From Bacteroidales bacterium UBA1309 (GTDB taxonomy: Bacteria > Bacteroidota > Bacteroidia > Bacteroidales > Dysgonomonadaceae), in assembly GCA_002307185.1 (NCBI GenBank), contig DBTT01000005.1, positions 1 to 38,642 on the forward strand: a stretch of 38,642 nucleotides of DNA, given 5' to 3'. This document shows positions 16,027 to 24,380 of the stretch, one piece after another. Numbering within the stretch: the first letter of the stretch is position 1; each line of letters opens with the position of its first letter. Under the pieces are notes generated by a model that worked only from the letters and a program-made list of their open reading frames with translations, did not search any database and was not told the origin of the DNA. The position numbers and the translations under genes are program-made.

Positions 16027-16863
16027 ATGGCAAAATTGAAGTTTACCAAAATGCACGGTGCTGGCAATGACTACATCTATGTGAATGGTTTTACACAAAC
16101 AATAGAAAATCCATCGGAGCTTGCATTAGCTGTGAGCGACAGGCACTTCGGGATAGGTTCAGACGGGCTTGTCCTGATTCTACCGTCCGAAAAAGCCGAC
16201 ATCCGGATGCAAATGTTTAATTCGGATGGTTCCGAAGCGGAAATGTGCGGTAACGCATCCCGCTGTGTAGGAAAATACGCTTTTGACAATGGCTTGACTA
16301 ATAAGACCGAGATCTCCTTGGAAACAAAGGCTGGTATCAAATATATTTCACTGCTCGAAGGAGATGCGAAAGCCCGCAAAGTCACGGTTGACATGGGCGA
16401 ACCGATTCTTGATGCGGAAACTATTCCTGTGGTGGCAGACAAATCACCCGTATTGAACATTCCTTTAACGATTGACGGAAAAGAGTGGAGAATGACCTGC
16501 GTTTCGATGGGAAATCCGCATGCCGTGACTTTCACCGAAGGAATTAAAGACTTGGATCTGCCGGTCATTGGTCCAAAATTTGAAAAGAATCCAATTTTTC
16601 CACGAAAAACAAATACCGAATTCATAGAAGTGGTGGACAGAAAAACCTTGAACATGCGGGTTTGGGAACGTGGTGCGGGCGAAACTCTGGCTTGCGGAAC
16701 GGGTGCTTGCGCTTCTGCCGTTGCGGCTGTATTGAACGGATTCACTGACCGCAAGGTGACCATCCACCTTTTGGGAGGAGATCTCCAAGTGGAATGGAGG
16801 GAATTGGACAATCGCGTGTACATGACTGGTGAAGCGGTAACCGTATTCGAAGGAGAGATATAA
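16027..16863 (+). CDS. dapF: Diaminopimelate epimerase
   Basis: The 278-residue enzyme interconverts LL- and meso-diaminopimelate without a cofactor, supplying lysine and peptidoglycan. Both catalytic cysteines are present: Cys74 in EMCGNASRC and Cys223 in LACGTGACAS. The N-terminal KMHGAGNDYIYV and the NPHAVTF motif are also standard. Length is typical. It is followed after 40 nt by dapL, an order common in Bacteroidota, so the pair forms the last steps of the aminotransferase branch of DAP synthesis. A consensus promoter with a roughly 130-nt structured leader lies upstream. Confidence 0.96.
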   Translation: MAKLKFTKMHGAGNDYIYVNGFTQTIENPSELALAVSDRHFGIGSDGLVLILPSEKADIRMQMFNSDGSEAEMCGNASRCVGKYAFDNGLTNKTEISLETKAGIKYISLLEGDAKARKVTVDMGEPILDAETIPVVADKSPVLNIPLTIDGKEWRMTCVSMGNPHAVTFTEGIKDLDLPVIGPKFEKNPIFPRKTNTEFIEVVDRKTLNMRVWERGAGETLACGTGACASAVAAVLNGFTDRKVTIHLLGGDLQVEWRELDNRVYMTGEAVTVFEGEI

Positions 16864-16903
16864 GAGAAAATAAAAATAACCAACAAAATATTCAAAAGAA
16901 TCT

Positions 16904-18136
16904 ATGGCTTTTATTAACGAAAACTATTTGAAACTTCCAGGAAGTTACCTTTTTTCGGACATTGCAAGAAAAGTAAATGAATTTAAAACGGCAAATCCCG
17001 ATGCCAATATTATCCGATTGGGAATCGGCGACGTGACCAAACCGCTGCCAGCAGCGAGCATAAACGCTCTTCACAAAGCCGTGGATGAAATGGCTGCAGC
17101 AGAGACATTCAGAGGTTATGGACCAGAACAGGGCTACGATTTCCTTGTCAACACCATTGCCGAAAACGACTACAAAGCAAGAGGTTTGGATATTCAAGCC
17201 GATGAGATATTCGTGAGCGATGGTGCAAAGAGCGACACCGGCAACATTGGCGACATTCTAGGCGTGAATAACTTAGTGGCAGTCACCGATCCGGTTTACC
17301 CTGTGTATATCGACACTAACGTGATGGCCGGAAGAGCCGGAAATCTTCAAGCGGATGGAAAATGGGACAGATTGACTTATTTGCCATGCACAGCCGAAAA
17401 CAATTTCATTCCGGAATTACCGAAAAAGAAAATCGACATCGTCTATTTGTGTTTTCCAAACAATCCAACCGGAACAACACTCACCAAAACTCAACTAAAA
17501 GTTTGGGTGGACTATGCGATCGAAAACAAAGTATTGATCCTATTCGACAGTGCCTACGAAGCCTTCATCACCGAAGACGATGTGCCTCACAGCATCTATG
17601 AGATTGAAGGAGCAAAGCAAGTGGCCATCGAATTCAGAAGCTTCTCCAAGACCGCTGGCTTTACGGGCACTCGTTGCGCCTACACCGTGATTCCAAAAGA
17701 TTTGCTAGCCTATACCGAATCTGGCGAGGCCGTACCTTTGAACAGGCTTTGGAACAGAAGGCATACCACCAAATTCAACGGCGTGCCTTACGTGATCCAA
17801 CGTGCTGCCGAAGCTTGCTATTCCGAAGAAGGGAAAAAACAAGTGCGTGCCGCCATCGATTATTATTTAAACAACGCCTCCATTATCCGCAACGGGCTGT
17901 TGGAACAAGGGTTAAACGTATTCGGCGGAGTGAATTCTCCTTATATTTGGGTGAAAACACCTAATGGTTTGAATTCTTGGGGATTTTTCGATTATTTGCT
18001 CAATGATTTGAACATTGTAGGTACCCCCGGCGTTGGATTTGGACCAAGCGGTGAAGGCTACTTACGACTAACTGCTTTTGGAACACTGGAAAATACCAAA
18101 GAAGCTGTAAGCCGTTTCAAAAATATCTCGCTTTAA
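16904..18136 (+). CDS. dapL: LL-diaminopimelate aminotransferase
   Basis: The 410-residue PLP-dependent class I/II aminotransferase converts tetrahydrodipicolinate directly to LL-DAP using glutamate, bypassing the acylated intermediates. Visible features are the N-terminal ENYLKLPGSYLF, typical of DapL, GAKSDTGNIGDI around the cofactor phosphate site, FPNNPTGT and the Schiff-base Lys249 in FRSFSKTAGFTGTR. Length matches the family. It is the second gene after dapF (40-nt gap). A very large hairpin begins 2 nt after its stop codon. Confidence 0.95.
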   Translation: MAFINENYLKLPGSYLFSDIARKVNEFKTANPDANIIRLGIGDVTKPLPAASINALHKAVDEMAAAETFRGYGPEQGYDFLVNTIAENDYKARGLDIQADEIFVSDGAKSDTGNIGDILGVNNLVAVTDPVYPVYIDTNVMAGRAGNLQADGKWDRLTYLPCTAENNFIPELPKKKIDIVYLCFPNNPTGTTLTKTQLKVWVDYAIENKVLILFDSAYEAFITEDDVPHSIYEIEGAKQVAIEFRSFSKTAGFTGTRCAYTVIPKDLLAYTESGEAVPLNRLWNRRHTTKFNGVPYVIQRAAEACYSEEGKKQVRAAIDYYLNNASIIRNGLLEQGLNVFGGVNSPYIWVKTPNGLNSWGFFDYLLNDLNIVGTPGVGFGPSGEGYLRLTAFGTLENTKEAVSRFKNISL

Positions 18137-18137
18137 A

Positions 18138-18211
18138 TAGCTTATAGCCTTTAGCTGTTGCCATTGGCCTTTTTCAATTGCTAACAGCTATCGGCTAAAG
18201 GCTATAAGCTA
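18138..18211 (+). repeat. Large perfect inverted repeat between dapL and glnN
   Basis: TAGCTTATAGCCTTTAGC (18138-18155) and its exact reverse complement (18194-18211) form an 18-bp stem. The 38-nt loop contains further TGTT/AACA pairing, and the alternative 8-bp pairing TAGCTGTT/AACAGCTA (18152-18159/18183-18190) competes with the outer stem. There is no T-run after it, so it is not a standard terminator. It may be an mRNA-stabilising, attenuator or dispersed palindromic element. Confidence 0.85.
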
Positions 18212-18250
18212 CTATATCACACACAAATACTCTTTTAAATTTAATAAGAC

Positions 18251-20437
18251 ATGACAAAACTACGATTCGACGCCGTAGCGAAGGCCTCATCACGGAAACC
18301 CGTTGAGGTGGATGCTCCGAAGGAAAAAACCTCGGAGTACTTCGGCTCCAAGGTTTTCAACCGGAAAGCAATGGCAAAATATCTCTCCGAGGAGACATTC
18401 AAGGCTTTATGCAAAGTAATTGACAAAGGCGAGAAGATGGATCGCAAGATTGCCGAACATGTGGCGGCAGGAATGCGTATGTGGGCTTTGGAAAAAGGAG
18501 TCACTCACTACACCCACTGGTTTCATCCGCTCACCGACGGCACTGCCGAAAAGCACGATGCCTTTGTGGAACACGACGGGCAAGGAGGGATGATCGAAGA
18601 ATTCAGCGGAAAGATCCTCGCGCAACAAGAACCCGATGCTTCGAGTTTCCCTTCCGGAGGATTGCGTAATACCTTCGAGGCCCGCGGTTATTCGGCTTGG
18701 GATCCAAGTTCTCCGGCATTTATTGTTGGGGATACTTTGTGCATACCCACCATTTTCATCTCCTACACGGGCGAGGCACTTGATTACAAAACGCCTTTGC
18801 TCAAATCGATTGCGGCTGTCAACAAAGCGGCCACAGACGTTTGCCACTACTTCCATCCCGACGTTTCAAAAGTCTATTCCTTCCTTGGTTGGGAACAAGA
18901 ATATTTCTTGGTGGATGAAGCACTTTTTGCTGCCCGTCCCGACTTGGCCCTTACTGGCCGCACGCTGATGAGCCACGAAAGTGCAAAAAACCAACAGTTG
19001 GAAGACCATTATTTCGGATCCATCCCGTTGAGGGTACTTCTCTTTATGGAAGAGTTGGAATTTGAAGCTTATAAATTGGGAATTCCCATCAAAACACGCC
19101 ACAACGAGGTAGCTCCCAACCAGTTTGAGCTTGCTCCTATTTACGAGGAATGCAACTTGGCTGTCGATCACAACTTGCTCATCATGTCGTTGATGAGAAA
19201 AGTGGCCCGTCACCACAATTTCCGTGTCTTGCTTCACGAAAAGCCATTCAAGGGAATCAATGGTTCAGGAAAACACAACAACTGGTCGTTGGGAACTGAT
19301 ACGGGAATCAACCTGCTCTCTCCCGGAAAAAACACCGAGGAAAACCTATTGTTCATCACTTTCGTAGTGAACATCTTGGCTGCCGTTCACAAAAACAACG
19401 GCATGTTGAAAGCATCCATATCCAGCGCCACCAATGCCCATCGCCTTGGAGCGAATGAAGCTCCGCCCGCAATCATTTCCGTATTTCTCGGCACCGAAGT
19501 GAGCAATATTTTAGATAAATTCGAAAATAGCTCGTTGGAAGATGCCATTGTCGCCATCGGCAAAAAAGGCGTTAGCCTCGGCGTAGGACAAATCCCCGAA
19601 ATCATCTTCGACAACACCGACCGCAACCGCACCTCGCCGTTTGCCTTCACCGGCAACCGCTTCGAATTCCGCGCAGCAGGCTCTTCAGCCAATTGTGCTT
19701 CCGCCATGACGGCTTTGAACGCTTCAGTGGCCGAACAACTGCGGGTGTTCAAAGTCGAGGTGGACGCATTAATCCAAAACGGAAAAAGCAAGCAGGAAGC
19801 CCTCTACCAGGTTTTGAAAAAACACATAAAGGAATCGCGGGTGATTCGTTTCAATGGAAACGGCTATAGCGAGGAATGGAAAGCGGAGGCAGCCAAGCGA
19901 GGCCTCGATTGCGAGACAAGTGTTCCCGTCATCTACGACAGCTACACCTCTACCCAAAGTATCAAAACATACGAAGGCATACTCAACGAAGTGGAACTTC
20001 ATGCCCGAAATGAAGTGAAATGGGAAACCTACACCAAAAAGATTCAAATCGAATCGCGTGTTTTGGGTGATTTGTCACTCAACCACATCATCCCGGTTGC
20101 CATTCAATACCAATCCGTCCTGTTGAAGAACATTTCTCGATTGAAAGAAATTTATCTCGATTCGGAAAAGTTTCAAGAATTGGCAAAAGAGCAATTGCGG
20201 TTGGTGGAAAAGATTTCTTACCACGTAAACTCCATCAATGCCAAAGCTCATCAAATGAAAGATACTCGGAAAACGGCCAACGCTATCGAGTCCGAACGGG
20301 AGAAAGCCATTGTCTATCACGACGAAGTGGCCCCATTTTTCGACAGCATCCGCTACCATATTGACAAACTGGAGCTGATTGTTGACAACGAGATGTGGAC
20401 ACTGCCAAAATACAGAGAACTCCTGTTTATCAGATAA
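18251..20437 (+). CDS. glnN: Glutamine synthetase type III
   Basis: The 728-residue enzyme makes glutamine from glutamate, ammonia and ATP. It belongs to class III, the large hexameric/dodecameric form typical of Bacteroidota and cyanobacteria. Class-specific motifs include THYTHWFHPLTDGTAEKHD, GWEQEYFLVDE (metal-binding Glu), KTRHNEVAPNQFELAP, KGINGSGKHNNWSLGTD and ANEAPPAI. Length is normal. It follows dapL by 114 nt, most of which is the 18-bp hairpin, so it may be read from the dapF promoter or from an undetected own promoter. A strong terminator follows. Confidence 0.97.
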   Translation: MTKLRFDAVAKASSRKPVEVDAPKEKTSEYFGSKVFNRKAMAKYLSEETFKALCKVIDKGEKMDRKIAEHVAAGMRMWALEKGVTHYTHWFHPLTDGTAEKHDAFVEHDGQGGMIEEFSGKILAQQEPDASSFPSGGLRNTFEARGYSAWDPSSPAFIVGDTLCIPTIFISYTGEALDYKTPLLKSIAAVNKAATDVCHYFHPDVSKVYSFLGWEQEYFLVDEALFAARPDLALTGRTLMSHESAKNQQLEDHYFGSIPLRVLLFMEELEFEAYKLGIPIKTRHNEVAPNQFELAPIYEECNLAVDHNLLIMSLMRKVARHHNFRVLLHEKPFKGINGSGKHNNWSLGTDTGINLLSPGKNTEENLLFITFVVNILAAVHKNNGMLKASISSATNAHRLGANEAPPAIISVFLGTEVSNILDKFENSSLEDAIVAIGKKGVSLGVGQIPEIIFDNTDRNRTSPFAFTGNRFEFRAAGSSANCASAMTALNASVAEQLRVFKVEVDALIQNGKSKQEALYQVLKKHIKESRVIRFNGNGYSEEWKAEAAKRGLDCETSVPVIYDSYTSTQSIKTYEGILNEVELHARNEVKWETYTKKIQIESRVLGDLSLNHIIPVAIQYQSVLLKNISRLKEIYLDSEKFQELAKEQLRLVEKISYHVNSINAKAHQMKDTRKTANAIESEREKAIVYHDEVAPFFDSIRYHIDKLELIVDNEMWTLPKYRELLFIR

Positions 20438-20456
20438 ATTTAGATCAAAAAAGAAG

Positions 20457-20489
20457 AAATCCCAAACCAAGCAGGTTTGGGATTTTTTT
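20457..20489. terminator. Terminator between glnN and gldN, probably bidirectional
   Basis: A 10-bp core stem ATCCCAAACC/GGTTTGGGAT (20459-20468/20474-20483), extended by A-T pairs, has an AAGCA loop and is followed by T7. An A-rich tract precedes it, so on the minus strand it can also serve the T9SS operon that ends 80 nt away. Confidence 0.92.
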
Positions 20490-20570
20490 AGTGATGCCCG
20501 AATATTTGTTCCATCCCCTTTTACAGAACTACAAAAGTGCTTCCTACTTGAAACAAATTGAAACAAATGC

Positions 20571-21662
20571 CTAACGCCTATTTCTCATGCTTCTTTTAGG
20601 CGCAGACTGAGTGCTTGTTTTTGCTTGTTTTGTAGTTGAGCTCTTGGCAGCAGATTTCTTATCTGAAAGAGGCTCATTGGTGCGTTTCTTATCATTTTTT
20701 GCAGATTTGCTTGCAGATTTTACCGGCTCTTTCTTTGCAAGATGGGAGATGCTGTCGCACTCAGCACATGTTGCCCAAAGACTTTTTTCAAACTGGGACA
20801 ATTGTGCTTCAATCTTTGCCTGTTCTTTTTTACGAATCGTATCGTTTGGATAAATCTGAGCCAAAGCTAGATTTTTCATGTTAGTGGTTTTGTAGATCTC
20901 GCCTTGAAACGAATGCTTGCGAAAGAAATCATCCACAGTACCCGTTGAAGCGTTGTTCAGGCTGGATGTAATAATCGGCATCCGTGCAGCATAAGGGCGG
21001 ATGTTTTCATAAGGAAGCCAAAACAACGGATTGGGAATCGCCACTGCTCCAAAATCATCCTGACGATACAATACCGGACAAATGGCCAATATCTTCACAT
21101 CCACGACGGAGTTCGACTGGTCGAAATACCAAGCTTCCTTCACATAGTAAGCAGTCACTTCGTTGCTAGGAACATCGCTGTCATCGACAACGTACTTGCC
21201 ACCTTCTTCGTGATAGAGAATCTTGAACCTGTCGAGAAGACCTTCCTTGAATTTGATCCGATATTGATCGGTGAAGATTTCTTTCCCATCTAGGAATTCG
21301 TAAGCATTGATACTTCCCGAAGCCAGCAACCTGAAAATCATGGTAAAAAAATTCATCCTATCGCCAATCGGCTCCACCGGATAATACAATGGAGCATTTT
21401 TTTCTTTGTTCAAATCCACCAGACGATAAATCTCACGCATCCACCTCACGTTGCTTATATCCTGAGTCAACGATTGGTTCATATTGGCCGCCCTTACCGA
21501 CAATTGCGGAATGGAGTTGCTTGCTTGCTGCTGCGCATTATTTCTACGGTTAATTCTATCACGCGCAGTCTCTTGTGCCGAAACCGAAAAGGTCAGCAGT
21601 TGGCTCGCAAATACAATTGCCACTATTGCAAGAATATGTTTCATTTTCATCAACTTATTCAT
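20571..21662 (-). CDS. gldN: T9SS core protein GldN/PorN
   Basis: The 363-residue product is the periplasmic partner of the GldK/PorK lipoprotein; together they form the large rings of the type IX secretion system. The N-terminus has a signal peptide with a hydrophobic core ending FSVSAQ-E (cleavage near residue 30). The GldN domain follows, with WMREIYRLVDLNKEKNAPL and LFWLPYENIRPYAARM. From about residue 310 the protein becomes a Lys/Ser/Thr/Ala-rich, strongly basic tail of about 50 residues ending KRSMRNRR. The ATG at 21662 is one base after the gldM stop, implying coupled translation; Met5 or Met7 are alternative starts. It is the last gene of the operon. Confidence 0.93.
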   Translation of the reverse strand: MNKLMKMKHILAIVAIVFASQLLTFSVSAQETARDRINRRNNAQQQASNSIPQLSVRAANMNQSLTQDISNVRWMREIYRLVDLNKEKNAPLYYPVEPIGDRMNFFTMIFRLLASGSINAYEFLDGKEIFTDQYRIKFKEGLLDRFKILYHEEGGKYVVDDSDVPSNEVTAYYVKEAWYFDQSNSVVDVKILAICPVLYRQDDFGAVAIPNPLFWLPYENIRPYAARMPIITSSLNNASTGTVDDFFRKHSFQGEIYKTTNMKNLALAQIYPNDTIRKKEQAKIEAQLSQFEKSLWATCAECDSISHLAKKEPVKSASKSAKNDKKRTNEPLSDKKSAAKSSTTKQAKTSTQSAPKRSMRNRR

Positions 21663-21663
21663 T

Positions 21664-23220
21664 TTAATTTACTCTAACCTCCATCGGGGAAATTTCCCGC
21701 TCTATCCCATCAGGACCTTTTGCCCTAACACTTGATATGAAGAAATACTTCCCTCTCGACAAGCGCTTGATTTGTTCTTTTTGCCTTTCGGAGAAATTCG
21801 AACCACTTGACACTTCAGGAATTGCATTTCCCATTCCATCGATAAATATGGTGCTGAAACTTAAGACCGTAAATGATATATTCAAGAAATCATCATCTAT
21901 CGCCGCCTTTAGCCCCGATGCTCCTACCAAAACCGCCTTGGAAAGTCTTCCTCCTTTAAATTTCTTCAGGTTACCGCCATCCTCGTATTCGATGTATGGA
22001 GAGGGATCAGGCAAAGCGCGCACACGAAACTGCTTGCGGGCAACCTCCTGGGTGCGGTCGCCAACTTTAGCCGTGACTACGATTGTGGCTTCCTGACCCA
22101 CACGCGAAGGACGGGCAAACCACTTGTTTCCATTGCGGCTTAACGAACCATTTTGCATCGTAGCAGATATATTCTGGCTGGGAACTCCCGGAACGGAAAT
22201 GCTCAGCTCGTTGGGAATACCGGCATACAGCAAGTTCATCAACACCGGAGCAACGGTCGCCATGGGTTCTATAACCGTGTATTCGCTCGAAAACTCCCGC
22301 CTCAAAATAGATCCGTCGCCACGAGTAAGTTCGGCATAACCTTTGACGGGAAATGTACCGACAGCACCTGTGCCAACCCTAAAGATTCCACGCAGTACTC
22401 CATCCAAATACCTTCCATTGACAAAGAAGCGCGGCCTCTTTGTGGAATCTTCCGCCGAGAGAATTATGTTGGCCTCATAGCTACCACCTTTCATTATTAT
22501 GTTAGATTTGGACACAACGTAAGCATTTATCTGGTTGACACGGAAATCCCCAACATCCACATTCGACAACAAACTCGACAAGATTTCTCCCTCCGTCTGC
22601 CGTATATCACTCTGTAATTTGGTCAGCATGGTGATGGATGCAATTACGGGCATTTGTTCAAAGAGTGATGCTTCCCAATTTTTCCCCTCTTTCGCAGCGT
22701 CCGCATGTGCAACGGTCGCTAAATTTTGCTCGATCACTTTTTTCTTACCTGGATCAGAAATCATTCCTACAGCAAGTTTCCGATACGCATCAACAGCCAA
22801 TCTGAGGTTCTTTCCCCGATGGGTCAGCGGCGAAAGCATCACCACACCTGAGGCATTCAGATCATCCTTATGATTGATGTCCGCCAAAGTCGCATTTTCG
22901 CCATCTGCTTCCTTCACTATAAGTAGCTTCAGGGCTTGAACAGAGTGGTAAATAGAATCCGTTTTCTTTCTAAAATCCAAAGCCTTTTCATACCAAGGCC
23001 CGACTTTTGTTTTATTTTGATTGTATGCATCCTGAAATTCGCCCATAATCAACTGATTACGGCCTGTGGTATTCTTTATTGAAGAATCAATGCTGCTTTC
23101 AACCATCACAAGACCATCCAATACCTCGGCTGGAATATTCATTGCCATCAAGGCTATGAATACCAAGTACATGAGATTTATCATTTTCTGTCTTGGAGAA
23201 TTTGGACTATTGGTTGCCAT
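21664..23220 (-). CDS. gldM: T9SS motor protein GldM/PorM
   Basis: The 518-residue protein is the elongated periplasmic half of the proton-driven GldLM motor that powers type IX secretion and, in gliders, motility. The N-terminus PRQKMINLMYLVFIALMAMN (residues 9-28) is the single inner-membrane helix, and the remainder is periplasmic and forms the four rod-like domains D1-D4 of the family. Segments such as NQNKTKVGPWYEKALDFRKK fit the N-terminal helical D1. Length matches P. gingivalis PorM. It lies 58 nt after gldL and 1 nt before gldN. Confidence 0.95.
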   Translation of the reverse strand: MATNSPNSPRQKMINLMYLVFIALMAMNIPAEVLDGLVMVESSIDSSIKNTTGRNQLIMGEFQDAYNQNKTKVGPWYEKALDFRKKTDSIYHSVQALKLLIVKEADGENATLADINHKDDLNASGVVMLSPLTHRGKNLRLAVDAYRKLAVGMISDPGKKKVIEQNLATVAHADAAKEGKNWEASLFEQMPVIASITMLTKLQSDIRQTEGEILSSLLSNVDVGDFRVNQINAYVVSKSNIIMKGGSYEANIILSAEDSTKRPRFFVNGRYLDGVLRGIFRVGTGAVGTFPVKGYAELTRGDGSILRREFSSEYTVIEPMATVAPVLMNLLYAGIPNELSISVPGVPSQNISATMQNGSLSRNGNKWFARPSRVGQEATIVVTAKVGDRTQEVARKQFRVRALPDPSPYIEYEDGGNLKKFKGGRLSKAVLVGASGLKAAIDDDFLNISFTVLSFSTIFIDGMGNAIPEVSSGSNFSERQKEQIKRLSRGKYFFISSVRAKGPDGIEREISPMEVRVN

Positions 23221-23278
23221 TTATTCGATTTTTAATCAACATTCAACACCCGTTAAGGGAATAAACTTGCGTTGATCT

Positions 23279-24346
23279 TTATTCTTTGTTTGTATCTATT
23301 GTTGTGTTTCCAGAAAAATTCGCACCCATGGACATGTTCACGGTCATAGCCTGCAGCATGCGGGCATACACCAGATTCAAGTCTTTCAACTGCTGCGCCA
23401 ATTTTTCTGTTTCGGTACGGAATACGGCACTGTCAGGAATCGCACCTTCATACAGACTCTTAATTCTGTCCAGACCTGAATTGATTTGATCGATCGCATT
23501 GATTTGACTGCTAACGCCTTTCAATTGAATTTCATAAATCGTATTTAAGCCCGAAATATTGCGGTTCAGATTCTCCATTTGAGACACATACCCCTTGGTG
23601 CTAACCCCGATGCCTTCGGAATTATCCGTTATATGCTTGAATGAGTTCACCAAGACATCAGACAGTTGGTTAAGCGACTGAGTAAGCTCATTGAATTTCT
23701 CCACATTTTCACTCATGCGGTTCACCTGTGAAATGTAGTTTTCAGACGCTGAAGCCATATCTGGGGTAAATCCAGATGGCGTAGCGTTGGCAGCCCCTTC
23801 GCTTCCGGAAACCGACGATACAGAAGAAGAAGTAGCAGGTGGAACTATGGCTTCTTCTTTTCCCAAAGAAACCCCGGCAATATATGGAGAAGCAGATTGA
23901 ATATCACCTTGATACACGCTTGCTGATGACGCTCCTGGCTGGGAGGGATAATAGGTCGTGACATTGGGAGAAGAAGAAACGCCCTTTTTGACATCATCCT
24001 CAACGACCAATTCGATGGCCGATTGTTGATCTTTTTGCCGCTTGCGTTGCTCGTAGAAACTCTTTTGCTCCAACTGTTCTGGACTAGCAAATTCAGGAAA
24101 AACTTCTTCCCACGGATATTCCTTGATAGGCTTGTCGAAAGCCGAAATCAGGAATATAAAGACTTCTGTACCCAAACCAATCAACAGCACCGTATTGCCA
24201 AATGGGTAATGGTTGAGCTTGAAAAGTGCCCCAAGCAATACTATAGCAGCCCCAATGCTATACGTGACATGGAAAAAGCGTCGCCCGCCCTCGCTGGCAA
24301 GAAATTTTTCCAATGCGTTTTTATATCTACTATATTTTTTTCCCAT
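23279..24346 (-). CDS. gldL: T9SS motor protein GldL/PorL
   Basis: The 355-residue inner-membrane protein is the stator-like ring component of the GldLM motor. Two transmembrane helices are visible at about 25-43 and 51-70. The second contains Glu61 in GLGTEVFIFLISAF, the conserved membrane-embedded acid linked to proton flow. A long cytoplasmic part follows, first a Ser/Ala/Pro-rich linker (about 120-200) and then helices with NEITQ-like coiled-coil character. Start ATG 24346 (MGKKYSRYKNALEKF) is chosen over an upstream in-frame Met at 24400, which would overlap gldK and add a non-family extension. The gap to gldK is 34 nt. Confidence 0.95.
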   Translation of the reverse strand: MGKKYSRYKNALEKFLASEGGRRFFHVTYSIGAAIVLLGALFKLNHYPFGNTVLLIGLGTEVFIFLISAFDKPIKEYPWEEVFPEFASPEQLEQKSFYEQRKRQKDQQSAIELVVEDDVKKGVSSSPNVTTYYPSQPGASSASVYQGDIQSASPYIAGVSLGKEEAIVPPATSSSVSSVSGSEGAANATPSGFTPDMASASENYISQVNRMSENVEKFNELTQSLNQLSDVLVNSFKHITDNSEGIGVSTKGYVSQMENLNRNISGLNTIYEIQLKGVSSQINAIDQINSGLDRIKSLYEGAIPDSAVFRTETEKLAQQLKDLNLVYARMLQAMTVNMSMGANFSGNTTIDTNKE

Positions 24347-24380
24347 GATTCTGTTTTTTTGCAGGAAATTTGAATTCAAC

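Noticed and set aside
16077..16895. 272-codon open frame on the minus strand opposite dapF
   Set aside because: Fully antisense to a gene with both catalytic cysteines; its peptide is low-complexity Ser/Pro/Ile-rich and matches no fold.
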